Positions 51,910 through 61,423 are shown, numbered from the stretch's first letter. The stretch: 64,000 nt of DNA from Sphingomonas sp. Y38-1Y (GCF_032391395.1 NZ_CP135916.1:930001-994000), one strand, 5' to 3'. The notes: a model not told the origin generated them from the sequence alone. Translations and numbers: made by a program.

Positions 51910-53230
51910 CGCTGAACACGCCGACAAGCTCGGTCACGGCATCGGGCAGGCTGACGATGTCGTGCGCGTCCTGGCGGATATATTCGAGGACCGCGCCATG
52001 CGCGGCGATCGCCGCGTCGATCGCCGGATCGGCGCCCGCGCGATACGCGCCCATAAGTACGAGGTCGCGGTTTTCCTCATAGGTGGCGAGATGGCGGCGC
52101 AGCGTCCGCGCGGCGAGGACATGCTCGCGCGGAACGATGTCGGTCATTACACGGCTGACCGAGGGCCCGACGTCGATCGCCGGATAGACACCGCGTTCGG
52201 CGAGGGCACGGCCCAGGACGATGTGCCCGTCGAGGATCGAGCGCGCCGAATCGACCACGGGGTCGTTGCCGTCGTCGCCATCGGCCAGCACCGTATAGAT
52301 GGCGGTGATCGACCCGCCCGACGACACGCAGGTGCCCGCGCGCTCGATCAGGCTGGGCAGCATCGCGATGGCGCTGGGCGGGTAGCCGCGCGCGGACGCG
52401 GGCTCGCCGAGCGCCAGGCCGATCTCGCGCCCGGCATGCGCGACGCGGGTCAGCGAATCCATGATGAGGAGGACCTTCTTGCCCTCCGCGCGAAACGCCT
52501 CGGCGATGGCGGTAGCACGCAGCGCGCCGCGGATGCGCAGGACCGGCGAGTGGTTGGCGGGAACGGCAACGACGACGCTGCGTGCCCGCGCCTCGCCCGC
52601 AACCTTGGTCTCGAGGAAGTCGGCGACTTCGCGGCTGCGCTCGCCGATCAGGCCGATGACGATGACGTCGGCCTTGGCCGCGCGCACCATCATGCCCAGC
52701 AGCACCGACTTGCCGACGCCCGAGCCCGCCATGATGCCGACGCGCTGGCCCTGACCGATGGTGAGCAGGCCGTTGATCGCGCGGACGCCGACGTCCATCG
52801 GTTCGAGTACCCGCCCGCGGTCGAGCGGGCTCTGGAGCTTGCCGGCGAGCGGCCAGCGGCCCGCGCCGCGGATCGGGCCGAGCCCGTCGATCGGCTTGCC
52901 AGCGCCGTCGACCACGCGGCCGAGCAGCGCGGCGCCGACATCCGCCTCACCCGGCGGGCCGATCGGGCGCACGGGCGCCTGGGGCAGGAGGGCGGCGGGA
53001 CCGCCCAGGTTCATGAGCAGCGTTCGGGGACCGCGAAAGCCGATCACCTCGGCCTCGATCCGGCTCGCCCCTTCGCCGATCTCGCACACGGTGCCGACCG
53101 GCAGCGACAACCCGACGGCCTCCATCAGCAGCCCGTCATAGGAGGCGAGGCGACCCGACACGCGCGGCTGCGGCACGAAGGCGGAGGCGCCGATCGCGCC
53201 CAGATAATCGTCGGCGAAGCGGGTCAGCAT
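51899..53230 (-). CDS. fliI: Flagellum-specific ATPase FliI
   Basis: A 443-aa F1-like ATPase. Walker A is AGSGVGKS (168-175). Walker B is near GKKVLLIMDSLTRVAHA, and ARGYPPSAIAMLPSLIERAG is the family signature, with SITAIYTVLADGDDGNDPV following. It energises unloading of export substrates. The ATG at 53230 overlaps the fliH stop by 7 bases. Confidence 0.97.
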   Translation of the reverse strand: MLTRFADDYLGAIGASAFVPQPRVSGRLASYDGLLMEAVGLSLPVGTVCEIGEGASRIEAEVIGFRGPRTLLMNLGGPAALLPQAPVRPIGPPGEADVGAALLGRVVDGAGKPIDGLGPIRGAGRWPLAGKLQSPLDRGRVLEPMDVGVRAINGLLTIGQGQRVGIMAGSGVGKSVLLGMMVRAAKADVIVIGLIGERSREVADFLETKVAGEARARSVVVAVPANHSPVLRIRGALRATAIAEAFRAEGKKVLLIMDSLTRVAHAGREIGLALGEPASARGYPPSAIAMLPSLIERAGTCVSSGGSITAIYTVLADGDDGNDPVVDSARSILDGHIVLGRALAERGVYPAIDVGPSVSRVMTDIVPREHVLAARTLRRHLATYEENRDLVLMGAYRAGADPAIDAAIAAHGAVLEYIRQDAHDIVSLPDAVTELVGVFSDAG

Positions 53231-53973
53231 TTGGGGAGCGGCACCTGATCGATGGCCTGGGCCAGCTGTTCCAGCCAGCGCGCCGGCCCGTCTTCCACGA
53301 TGGTCGAGGCGGCCTCCAGGCTGAAGGCGCCGCGCGCGATGGCGGCGTCGGCGATGGCGAACACGGTCTTGGGCAGGCGGCCCTCGACCAGCGTCACGTC
53401 GGCGGGATTGAGGCGAAGGATCGCGGCCTCCGCATTGTCGGCGAGCAGATCGGTAGCGGCGGTGACGCGCGCGGCAAGCCGCTCGCCGTCGATGCCGCTT
53501 TCCGCGACCAGGTTGCCGACCAGTGCCAGCACCGTCTGGCGCAGCCGCTGGGCGAAATTGTCGCGGTCGAGCCAGGCGGCGCCGGCGACGGCGCGGGCGA
53601 GCTGATCCATCAGCGCCATGTCGCGCGCGCGTTCGGCGGCAGCCTCGTCCAGTGCGGCGCGAAGCCCTTCGGCATAGCCCTCCGCGCGCGCGGCGGCCAC
53701 GGGGTCGGCGACGGGCGTGGCGGGGGCGTCGAACGGGTCCCAGCCCTCGGTCGGGTTGGCGTCGCGGTCGGCGGGGCGGAAATGGCGCGGGCCGTCATGC
53801 ACCACCACCGGCTCGGGCGCGGGGCGGCCGGGCGGCGTCGGCGCGAACCCGGGCGGCGGCGCGAAGGCGCGGCGAAGCGCATCGCCGATATCAGCGTGGC
53901 GCCCGGCAAAGCCCGCGGCAAAGGGCAGCGCGCCGGCGGTGAAGCGGCCAGTGCCGGCAAAGGCCTCAGACAT
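53224..53973 (-). CDS. fliH: Flagellar assembly protein FliH
   Basis: A 249-aa regulator of FliI. A Pro-rich start and a central low-complexity segment (ATPVADPVAAARAEGYAEGL) with the AxxxGxxxG-type run precede the V-ATPase E-subunit-like C-terminus: DNFAQRLRQTVLALVGNLVAESGIDG and LLADNAEAAILRLNPADV. Start at ATG 53973, overlapping the fliG stop by 8 bases. Confidence 0.88.
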   Translation of the reverse strand: MSEAFAGTGRFTAGALPFAAGFAGRHADIGDALRRAFAPPPGFAPTPPGRPAPEPVVVHDGPRHFRPADRDANPTEGWDPFDAPATPVADPVAAARAEGYAEGLRAALDEAAAERARDMALMDQLARAVAGAAWLDRDNFAQRLRQTVLALVGNLVAESGIDGERLAARVTAATDLLADNAEAAILRLNPADVTLVEGRLPKTVFAIADAAIARGAFSLEAASTIVEDGPARWLEQLAQAIDQVPLPKC

Positions 53974-54973
53974 AATCGTCCTCGCCGCCGCCCATCATGA
54001 TCGTGCCGTCCTTGGCGAGCTGACGCGCGACGGCGATGATCGCCTTCTGCGCTTCCAATACTTCGGTGAGGCGCATCGGCCCACGCGCTTCCATCTCGTC
54101 GCGGATGCCGTCGGCGGCGCGTGCGGACATGCAGCCGAGGAAGCGGTTGCGCCCTGCCTCGTCGATGCCCTTCAATGCGCGGACGAGCTGGTCGGTCTCG
54201 ACGCTGCGGATCAGGACGCCCAGATTCTTGTCGTCCATGTCGAGCAGGTTCTCGAAGACGAACATCGCCTCCTCGATCGCCTTGGCGACGTCGCGGTCGA
54301 TCTTGGCGAGCTTCGGCATGACGCGCGCTTCGGTCGCCTTGCGCGCGCTCGACAGGATCTTGGCGGCGTCCTTGGTCCCGCCGAGCTGGAGCCCGGCGCC
54401 GGACTGCGAATGGCCGATCCGGCTGGACAGCGCGGCCTTCAGCGTCTCGATCGCCTCCGGCGTGATCGGGCCCAGGCGCGCGACACGGTGGAGGATCTGC
54501 GGCTGGAGCGCTTCGGGCAGGATCTCCAGCACCTGCGCCGCGACGGTGGGATCGAGATTGGCGATGAGGACCGCGGCGATCTGAGGATGCTCGGTCTCGA
54601 TCAGCGAAGCGATCTCGCCCGCGTCGAGCCAGTCGAGCAGGTCGATCGCGCACGCGGCCTCTGCGGGCGTGATGCGGGCAAGCACGCTGTCGGCCTTTTC
54701 TGGGCCGAGCGCCTTGTTCATCATCCCCTCGATCTTGGGCCGGGGGTCGAAACCGATCGCTGTCCGTTCGCGGGCATGGGCGGTGAAGTCGTCGAGGACG
54801 TGCTCGACCTCCTCCTCGCTCACATCGGCGACGGCGAACATCGCCTTGCCGAGCTGACGGACCTCTTCGGGTTCGAGCTTCTGGAGGATGGCCGCGGCCT
54901 CCTCCTCGCCGACGAGCATCATCAGCACCGCGGCGCGCTCCACGCCGGAGAACTGGCGCGGGGGCTCGATCAC
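53966..54973 (-). CDS. fliG: Flagellar motor switch protein FliG
   Basis: A 335-aa C-ring protein linking FliF to FliM and to the stator. LSGVERAAVLMMLVGEEEAA-like start (FSGVERAAVLMMLV), EHPQIAAVLIANLDP in the middle domain (the EHPQ motif), and the torque-helix region DDKNLGVLIRSVETDQLVRALKG with charged residues E and R in place. The start overlaps the fliF stop (ATGA). Confidence 0.96.
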   Translation of the reverse strand: MIEPPRQFSGVERAAVLMMLVGEEEAAAILQKLEPEEVRQLGKAMFAVADVSEEEVEHVLDDFTAHARERTAIGFDPRPKIEGMMNKALGPEKADSVLARITPAEAACAIDLLDWLDAGEIASLIETEHPQIAAVLIANLDPTVAAQVLEILPEALQPQILHRVARLGPITPEAIETLKAALSSRIGHSQSGAGLQLGGTKDAAKILSSARKATEARVMPKLAKIDRDVAKAIEEAMFVFENLLDMDDKNLGVLIRSVETDQLVRALKGIDEAGRNRFLGCMSARAADGIRDEMEARGPMRLTEVLEAQKAIIAVARQLAKDGTIMMGGGEDDYV

Positions 54974-56646
54974 TGAACGCCGTCCTTGATCATGTCGCGG
55001 ACCGCCAGCGCGGCGCGGGTCGGATTGTCGCGGGTGAAGCCGCGGACCAGGCCGACGCGCTCGTCATAGCTGCGCGCGGATTGCAGCATCTCGATGCTGA
55101 CCGGGACGGGTGGCGGTGCACCGGGGGCGGCGGGCTGGCCGGGCTGGCCGTCGTCCGCGACAGTCGCGGCGGCGCGGGTGCCCGCGGCGTTCGGCAGCGG
55201 CAGCGCGGCCTCCGGCTTGTCCTCGCCCTTCTTCTTCGACAGCGAGCGGACGATCGGGCGGACGCCGACGAACAGGACCAGCAGCGCGATGACGAGCGCG
55301 GTGGCGTTGCGCGCGGCCATCGGCACCCAGGCGGCATCGTACCATGCCTGCTTCTCGGCCTCGGTCACTTCGGACGAGAAGGGGCGGCTGATGACCGTCA
55401 CCTGGTCCTGGCGAGCCTGCGAATAGCCGACCGCGGCGCGGACGAGGTCGTTGATCTGCCGAATCTCGGCGGGAGTACGCGGCTTGGCACCGGCGGATTC
55501 GCGCAGCAGCACCGCGACCGACAGGCGCTTGATCGCACCGGGCGCCGCGCGGCTGACCGACACTTCCTTGCCGAGGTCATAGCTGCGGGCATATTCCTCG
55601 CTCGCCTTGCCGCCGCCCTGGCTGTTGCCGGCACCCGGCTGGGTGTTCGGGTCGTTGGGGTTGGTCAGGCTGGCGGGGGCAGGGGGCGTGTTCGACAGCG
55701 CGCCGGGGATGCCGCCGGGCTGCTGGCCGGTCGCCTGCGGCGACTGCCACTGGCCCTGCTCGGCGCGGATCACGCCCTGCTTGTCATAGCTTTCGCGGGT
55801 CGCCTGGTTTTCGTCGAGATCGACGTCCGCCTGCACCTCGGCCGAGAAGTTGCCGGCGCCGACCAGCGGCGTCAGCAGCTTGGAGAGCTGGAGCCGGAAC
55901 TTGTCCTCGACGCGCCGCTGATAGTCGATGCGTGCGTCGCCCGCGCCGGTGCCGGCCTGCGAATCCTTGGAGGAGAGCAGCGCCCCCATCTGGTCGACGA
56001 TGGTGACGTCGTCGGCCTTCATGCCGGGGACCGAGCCCGCGACGAGGTTGACGATCGAGCGTACCTGGCTGTCCGACAGCGTGCGTCCGGGCTCCAGGCG
56101 AACGATGACCGATGCCGAAGGGCGCGCATTGTCGCGCACGAACACGGAGGCCTCGGGCGTCGCCAGGTGAACACGTGCGTCGATGACGGCGTCGATCTCG
56201 GCGATCGAGCGAGCAAGCTCGGTCTCGCGCGCCTGACGAAGGCGTTCGCCCTCGACCGCGCGGCTGACACCCATCGGCAGCTGGTCGAGAATGGCATAGC
56301 CGCCGGGCGCCGCCTTGGGCAGATCCTGGCTGGCGAGCAGCATCCGCGCGCGGTGGAAATCGTCCTCGGCGACGGTGAGCGCGCCTGACTGGTCGATGTC
56401 CGACGCGATATTGGCCGCCGACAGCGCTTCGCTGACTGCGGCCTTGTCGGCGTCGCCGAGGCTCGGAAACAGCACGCGCTGCGGCGGCTGCGCGATCATC
56501 ATCCAGGCGAGCGCCGCCGCGGCGATCAGACCGACGACGAACACCATTGGCAGCGCGCGCTTGACCGCGGGCTGCTGGAAGAGGCCCTGCGCCTGGCGCA
56601 GCGGCTGCGCGATGGCGGGGGGGAGCGTGGCAAGAGCGTTCGACAT
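54970..56646 (-). CDS. fliF: Flagellar MS-ring protein FliF
   Basis: A 558-aa MS-ring protein. One membrane helix near residue 35 (ALPMVFVVGLIAAAALAWMM), YscJ-type periplasmic domain with LASQDLPKAAPGGYAILDQLPMGVS, a long variable central segment with KQGVIRAEQGQWQSPQATG, and a second helix (ATALVIALLVLFVGVRPIV). The cytoplasmic tail (SARSYDERVGLVRGFTRDNP) is the FliG-binding site. It lies 6 bp after fliE. Confidence 0.96.
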   Translation of the reverse strand: MSNALATLPPAIAQPLRQAQGLFQQPAVKRALPMVFVVGLIAAAALAWMMIAQPPQRVLFPSLGDADKAAVSEALSAANIASDIDQSGALTVAEDDFHRARMLLASQDLPKAAPGGYAILDQLPMGVSRAVEGERLRQARETELARSIAEIDAVIDARVHLATPEASVFVRDNARPSASVIVRLEPGRTLSDSQVRSIVNLVAGSVPGMKADDVTIVDQMGALLSSKDSQAGTGAGDARIDYQRRVEDKFRLQLSKLLTPLVGAGNFSAEVQADVDLDENQATRESYDKQGVIRAEQGQWQSPQATGQQPGGIPGALSNTPPAPASLTNPNDPNTQPGAGNSQGGGKASEEYARSYDLGKEVSVSRAAPGAIKRLSVAVLLRESAGAKPRTPAEIRQINDLVRAAVGYSQARQDQVTVISRPFSSEVTEAEKQAWYDAAWVPMAARNATALVIALLVLFVGVRPIVRSLSKKKGEDKPEAALPLPNAAGTRAAATVADDGQPGQPAAPGAPPPVPVSIEMLQSARSYDERVGLVRGFTRDNPTRAALAVRDMIKDGVQ

Positions 56647-56652
56647 GGCGCG

Positions 56653-57024
56653 TTACACCGGCATGCTCATGATGTCCTTGTAGGCGGACAACAGCTTGTT
56701 GCGGACTTGCAGCGTGGCCTCGAACCCGACCGAGGCCTGCTGGCGGGCTAGCATCACCTTGGCGATGTCGATGGTCTCGCCGCGTTCATAGGCTGACGAG
56801 AGCTCGCTTGCCTGATGCTGCTGGGCGTTGACCTTGCCCAGCGCGCTTTCGAGCGTCGAGGCGAAGTCGGTCGCGGCCGGCGTGGTGCGCGCGGGTGCGG
56901 TGGTGGGGACCGCCACTTCCTGATTGGCGCGCGACAGCGCCTGGTTCTTCTCAAGGATCTGCTGGCGCATGGCCATGATCCGGTCGACGCCCATGGCGCC
57001 GCCGCCGATGCCGCCGACGCTCAT
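56653..57024 (-). CDS. fliE: Flagellar hook-basal body complex protein FliE
   Basis: A 123-aa rod-base protein. FASTLESALGKVNAQQHQAS and MLARQQASVGFEATLQVRNKLLSAYKDIMSMPV are the FliE C-terminal helices. It joins the MS ring to the rod. The ATG at 57024 overlaps the stop of the sigma-54 activator gene by 4 bases. Confidence 0.95.
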   Translation of the reverse strand: MSVGGIGGGAMGVDRIMAMRQQILEKNQALSRANQEVAVPTTAPARTTPAATDFASTLESALGKVNAQQHQASELSSAYERGETIDIAKVMLARQQASVGFEATLQVRNKLLSAYKDIMSMPV

Positions 57025-58289
57025 GCCGTGGCCCGCCGATCAAAGGCCGGCTCGCCCTGTTCGCGAAGCCGCGCCAGGCGATAGCGAAGCGTCCGTTCCG
57101 AGATGCCCAGGCGGCGCGCGGTCTCGACGCGGCTGCCGCCGCACGCGGCCAGCGTGTCGCGGATGGCCTGGAACTCGTGCATCTGAACGATGTTCGAGAG
57201 GCGACCGGTGCCCCCGCTCGCGCTTTCGTCGTTGGCGACGGCGCGCGGCGCGGCGGGACGGTCGAAGATGACGTCGGCGGGCTCGATCCGGTCGCCGGCC
57301 GAGAGCAGCAGCGCGCGCTGGATCACGTTCTCCAGCTCGCGGACGTTGCCCGGCCAGTCATGGTTCTCGAGCTTCGCCAGCGCCTCGGGCGAGAGCCAGG
57401 GAAGCTGGGCACGGTCGCCGGCATGGCGGACGATCATCGCGGTCGCGAGCGCGGCGACGTCGGCGGGCCGGTCGGCCAGCGCACGCGTCGTCAGCGGGAA
57501 GACCGAGAGGCGATAGTAGAGATCGGCGCGGAAGCGGCCGGCGGCGACTTCGGCCTGAAGGTCGCGGTTGGCGCAGGCGATGACGCGGACGTCGATCTTC
57601 TCGGGCTCGGTGGCACCGATCGGCACGACTTCGCGCTCCTGAAGTGCGCGGAGCAGCTTGGCCTGGAGCGGCAGCGGCATCTCCGCGATCTCGTCGAGGA
57701 GGAGCGTGCCGCCGTTCGCCGCGCGGAAGAAGCCCTGGCCGCCCGAGGAGGCGCCGGTGAACGAACCCTTGGTATGGCCGAACAGCATCGCCTCGAGCAT
57801 CGTCTCAGGGAGCGCGGCGCAGTTGATCGCGACGAACGGCCCGTCGCGCCGGTCGGAGGCGCGGTGGATCGCGCGGGCGAGCACTTCCTTGCCGGTGCCA
57901 GTCGGGCCGCCGATCAGGACGGTGATGTCGGAGCGGCCAACCCGCTCGGCCAGTGCGAGGAGCGCCAGGCTTTCGGGATCGGCGGCGACCGCCGCATCCG
58001 GGCCGCGCAGCATCGCCGCGGCATAGCCGCCGCCGGTCGCGGCATCGGCGGGATCGAAGCCGATCATCGCAGGCGCGCCGTCGCCGAACGGCCGGGCGAT
58101 CTGGCGACCGCTGGCGACGACCATCGTGCGCGCCGGCACCGCCGCCATCTCACCCCCGGCAACCAGGAACCGATCGCCAGGCCGCGCCTGCGACTCGGGT
58201 TCGGCGATGTCGAGCCCGGCCGAGCGGAGCATCGACAGCAGCAGGTAATGGTCGCGCTGGACAGCGCGCGACGGGATGATCGACGACAT
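57021..58289 (-). CDS. flbD: Sigma-54-dependent flagellar transcriptional activator (FlbD-like)
   Basis: A 422-aa activator that heads the flagellar operon. The first ~110 residues do not look like a phosphorylatable receiver, since no conserved aspartate pair is seen; they give a short unusual N-domain. The AAA+ core has Walker A GGPTGTGK (127-134), the sigma-54 contact loop GSFTGA (175-180) and Walker B LLLDEIAEM. RVETARRLGISERTLRYRL is the Fis-type DNA-binding end. FlbD in Caulobacter activates late flagellar genes. The start at 58289 (MSSIIPSRAV) is preferred. Confidence 0.9.
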   Translation of the reverse strand: MSSIIPSRAVQRDHYLLLSMLRSAGLDIAEPESQARPGDRFLVAGGEMAAVPARTMVVASGRQIARPFGDGAPAMIGFDPADAATGGGYAAAMLRGPDAAVAADPESLALLALAERVGRSDITVLIGGPTGTGKEVLARAIHRASDRRDGPFVAINCAALPETMLEAMLFGHTKGSFTGASSGGQGFFRAANGGTLLLDEIAEMPLPLQAKLLRALQEREVVPIGATEPEKIDVRVIACANRDLQAEVAAGRFRADLYYRLSVFPLTTRALADRPADVAALATAMIVRHAGDRAQLPWLSPEALAKLENHDWPGNVRELENVIQRALLLSAGDRIEPADVIFDRPAAPRAVANDESASGGTGRLSNIVQMHEFQAIRDTLAACGGSRVETARRLGISERTLRYRLARLREQGEPAFDRRATA

Positions 58290-58331
58290 TGAAAAGCCCC
58301 CTGTGACAAGGCTCCAATGCACTTTGGATAG

Positions 58332-58346
58332 TTAACGGCCGGTAAA
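58332..58346. promoter_or_regulatory. CtrA-box-like sequence between flbD and fliC
   Basis: TTAA-N7-TAAA: TTAA 58332-58335, seven-base spacer CGGCCGG, TAAA 58343-58346. The CtrA full box is TTAA-N7-TTAA, so there is one mismatch. It lies 43 bp upstream of flbD and 199 bp upstream of fliC, in a 255-bp intergenic region that also has two direct copies of CCGCTCC (58352-58358 and 58372-58378). Confidence 0.45.
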
Positions 58347-58544
58347 ATCTGCCGCTCCCGGCAAGAATTTTCCGCTCCTGTATTCCGCGTGCACATGCGG
58401 GTTTCGACTCCGCCCGCAAGCGCGAGGGGCGATCGATTTTTTTTGCTTAAGCCCGGCGCGTGGCGGTCGTTCCCCGGCATGACTGCTCGGCCCCGATCAC
58501 TCGGGGGGGCGATGGGGCGGTCCGGGAATGATGGAGATCGGACA

Positions 58545-59588
58545 ATGACCGTTATCGGAACGAACATCGGCTCGCTGCGGGCCGCCAATGCCGCCACCTC
58601 GGCGGGCGAAGCCCTCAAGTCGTCGATGGAGCGTCTGTCGACCGGCAAGCGCATCAACTCGGCCAAGGACGACGCCGCGGGCCTCGCCATCGCGTCGAGC
58701 ATGACCTCGCAGATTCGCGGCATGGCGCAGGGCATTCGCAACGCTAATGATGGCATCTCGCTGGCGCAGACCGCTGACGGCGCGCTCAACGAGATGTCTA
58801 ACATCCTTCAGCGGATGAGCGAGCTGGCGACCCAGTCGGCGTCGGGTACCTATAGCAACGACGATCGTGAAAATCTGCAAGCGGAAGTCACGGAACTGAA
58901 AAAGCAGATGCTCGTCATCGCTGATACGCAGTTCAACGGCGAAGACCTCTTCAGTGCAGCCGCTGGTGGCAGGCCCGTCGTGATCCAGGTTGGGGCGAGC
59001 GATACCGACCAGATTACCCTGAACATCGGCAGCCTCGATATGTCGGCCGTCAGTGGTGCACTTGGTGCCCAAGCCTCGCCGGGTCTGACTTCGGCTCTTC
59101 AGGCTGGCGATCCCAAGATCGGCAAAACGTACACGGTGACTGCCGAGGACGTGGCCTACGGTGCTCTGCTTGGTGGTGCGAGTGGTACCCCGACCGCAGC
59201 GACCTCTGCGATGATCGGGACCGATGTTACGCTGCGAGCAGATATGACCATGTACCAGCCTGCTGCCGATCGCGGGGTTGTAGGTGGCGTCAACATTTCG
59301 GATGCGGCGGGAGCAACGCAGGCGCTCGTAGATCTGAAGCAGGCGCTAAAGGACGTAAACACAACTCGCGCCTCCATCGGTGCAGGCCAGAACCGTCTCC
59401 AGTCGGTGGTCAACAACCTGACGACGAACATGACCAACCTGACCGACGCGCGCAGCCGCATCGAGGACGCCGACTTCTCGGCCGAGACGACGATGCTCGC
59501 CAAGCAGCAGATCCTGAGCCAGGCGTCGACCGCGATGCTGGCGCAGGCCAATCAGTCGCAGCAGGGCGTGCTCTCGCTGCTCCGCTAA
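58545..59588 (+). CDS. fliC: Flagellin
   Basis: A 347-aa filament protein. The conserved N-terminal D0/D1 helices ([60 protein letters not shown]) and the C-terminal pair ([40 protein letters not shown]) are typical. The central domain is short and Ala/Gly/Thr-rich. ATG 58545 follows GGAG. Codons in the middle (58860-59380) are visibly poorer in G and C at third positions than the ends and neighbours. It is divergent from the flagellar operon. Confidence 0.97.
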   Translation: MTVIGTNIGSLRAANAATSAGEALKSSMERLSTGKRINSAKDDAAGLAIASSMTSQIRGMAQGIRNANDGISLAQTADGALNEMSNILQRMSELATQSASGTYSNDDRENLQAEVTELKKQMLVIADTQFNGEDLFSAAAGGRPVVIQVGASDTDQITLNIGSLDMSAVSGALGAQASPGLTSALQAGDPKIGKTYTVTAEDVAYGALLGGASGTPTAATSAMIGTDVTLRADMTMYQPAADRGVVGGVNISDAAGATQALVDLKQALKDVNTTRASIGAGQNRLQSVVNNLTTNMTNLTDARSRIEDADFSAETTMLAKQQILSQASTAMLAQANQSQQGVLSLLR

Positions 59589-59696
59589 GCGGACGGTTCC
59601 AGTACAGCGTACCCGGCGCCGCCGCCTCCCCCCTTCGACGAGGGCGGATGGCGCCGGCCCCGTCGGTCCCCCTGGACAGTGGATCGGCAAGGCGAG

Positions 59697-59729
59697 AACC
59701 CCGATCGGCCCCGGCCGGTCGGGGTTTTT
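59697..59729 (+). terminator. Intrinsic terminator of fliC
   Basis: AACCCCGATCGG pairs with CCGGTCGGGGTT (12 bp, one G-T) around a 6-base loop, followed by five T residues at 59725-59729. It is 108 bp after the fliC stop and in the right orientation. Confidence 0.9.
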
Positions 59730-59736
59730 CGTGCCG

Positions 59737-61368
59737 TTATGCGGGCCGTGCCGCCAGCATCGCGTGGATCTGTGCGACAACCGCGGCGCCCTCGCCGACC
59801 GCGGCGGCGACGCGCTTGGTCGATCCGGCGCGAACGTCGCCGATCGCGAAGACGCCGGGATGGCTCGTCTCCAACGGGAAGCCCCCGGCGCCGGTCGTGA
59901 CGAAGCCCTTGCCGTCGATGTCGACGCAGCCGCGCAGCCAGTCGGTGTTGGGATCGGCGCCGATGAACAGGAACAGGTGGCGGATCGGTACCTCGCTTCG
60001 CGATCCGTCGTTCAGTCGCCGGACGGTCATGCCGCGCAGCCCCGCCTCGGCATCGCCCTCCAGCCCGACGATCTCGGTCCCGACATGGCAGGTGACGTTG
60101 GGCAGCGCCTCGATCCGGTCGATCAGATAGCGCGACATGGTGGCCGCCAACGGACGGCGGACATGAAGGTGGAGCCGCTTCACCTGCGGCGCAAGGAAGA
60201 CGATCGCCTGACCCGCCGAATTGCCGCCGCCGACCAGCGCCACCTCTTCGCCGGCGCACAGCCGCGCCTCGATCGGGCTTGCCCAATAAGAGACGCCATG
60301 CCCCTCGAACATCGCGAGGTTGGGGATGTCCGGCCGGCGATAGCGCGCGCCCGAGGCGATGACGACCGCGCCGGCGTTGATGCGACAGCCGCTGCGCAAT
60401 CGCACCGCCGGCGGCGCGTCGGTGCAGTCCAGCCGCTCGACGCCGATCGGCACGGCGATCTCGGCGCCGAACTTCAGCGCCTGGTTGAACGCGCGGCCGG
60501 TAAGCGCGCGGCCGGAGATGCCGGTCGGGAAGCCCAGGTAATTCTCGATCCGCGACGACGCGCCCGCCTGGCCGCCGACATTGCGCTCGTCGAGGACGAC
60601 CACCGACAGCCCCTCCGACGCGGCATAGACCGCCGCCGCCAGCCCGGCAGGGCCGCCGCCGACGACCGCCACGTCATAGGTGGCGCCATCCTGGATCTCC
60701 GGCACGATGCCCAGGCACGTCGCGATCTCGAGCTCGGTCGGACGGCGGAGGAGCGAGCCGTCGGGACAGACGACCAGCGGCAGTTCCTCGGGCAGCACGC
60801 CCAGCCGTTCGACCAGCGCATGGCCCTCGGCATCGGTCGAGGCGTCGAGGACGCGATTGGGATAGCCACCGCGGACGAGAAAGCCCTGAAGGTCGAGCAC
60901 GGCGCTCGAGTCCGGATTGCCGATGATGATCGTCCCCGCCTCGGCATCGTCGATCAGGTCGACCCGGCGCAGGATCAGCGCGCGCATCACGATCTCGCCG
61001 AGTTCGGCCGACCCGATCATCAGCGCGCGAAGATGCGCGGCATCGAAGGGGAGGGCGGTGCACCCCGCCGGACCCGCGCGTCCGCCGGCGAGCGCGGGAC
61101 GGCCGGCGAGCTGATTGACCTCGCCGCTGAACTGGCCGGGTTCGTAGCGGTGCGTCACCGCTTCCCCGCCGATGCCGCGGCGGCGGACGATGTCGATCGC
61201 GCCGTCCAGCACCAGCCACGCGGGCGTGCCGGGCTCGCCGATCGAGAAGATCGTCGCGCCGGGCTCGAATTGCTGCGCCGGTCCGCTCGCGAAGCGGCGC
61301 GCGGTCGCGACCTGCGCGGCGCTCAGCACCGGATAGAGTTGATGCCGCCTCTGTTCGAGCTCGCTCAT
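59737..61368 (-). CDS. Thioredoxin-reductase-like FAD protein with N-terminal cyclic-nucleotide-binding domain, CxxC missing
   Basis: A 543-aa protein in two parts. Residues ~20-135 form a cyclic-nucleotide-binding-like beta-roll (FEPGATIFSIGEPGTPAWLV). Residues ~230-540 are a thioredoxin-reductase fold: FAD motif VVGGGPAGLAAAVY (about 235-248), NADPH motif VGGGNSAGQA (379-388) and the C-terminal FAD segment GVFAIGDVRAGST. At the position of the redox CxxC is YWASP (361-365), so no disulfide. Between the parts lies a thioredoxin-like region (AGTIIIGNPDSSAVLDLQGF). The cyclic-nucleotide domain lacks a clear Arg of the phosphate cassette. Function unknown. Confidence 0.87.
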   Translation of the reverse strand: MSELEQRRHQLYPVLSAAQVATARRFASGPAQQFEPGATIFSIGEPGTPAWLVLDGAIDIVRRRGIGGEAVTHRYEPGQFSGEVNQLAGRPALAGGRAGPAGCTALPFDAAHLRALMIGSAELGEIVMRALILRRVDLIDDAEAGTIIIGNPDSSAVLDLQGFLVRGGYPNRVLDASTDAEGHALVERLGVLPEELPLVVCPDGSLLRRPTELEIATCLGIVPEIQDGATYDVAVVGGGPAGLAAAVYAASEGLSVVVLDERNVGGQAGASSRIENYLGFPTGISGRALTGRAFNQALKFGAEIAVPIGVERLDCTDAPPAVRLRSGCRINAGAVVIASGARYRRPDIPNLAMFEGHGVSYWASPIEARLCAGEEVALVGGGNSAGQAIVFLAPQVKRLHLHVRRPLAATMSRYLIDRIEALPNVTCHVGTEIVGLEGDAEAGLRGMTVRRLNDGSRSEVPIRHLFLFIGADPNTDWLRGCVDIDGKGFVTTGAGGFPLETSHPGVFAIGDVRAGSTKRVAAAVGEGAAVVAQIHAMLAARPA

Positions 61369-61423
61369 GCCGGTCCTCCGCCGCGCATCATGCCGCGGCG
61401 CAGCAGCGAAATCGAGGGGGCGG

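Noticed and set aside
58290..58544. Sigma-54 promoter upstream of fliC
   Set aside because: Several GG-N10-GC spacings occur by chance (for example 58400-58413 and 58465-58478), but none has the flanking TGGCAC or TTGC bases, so I do not call one.
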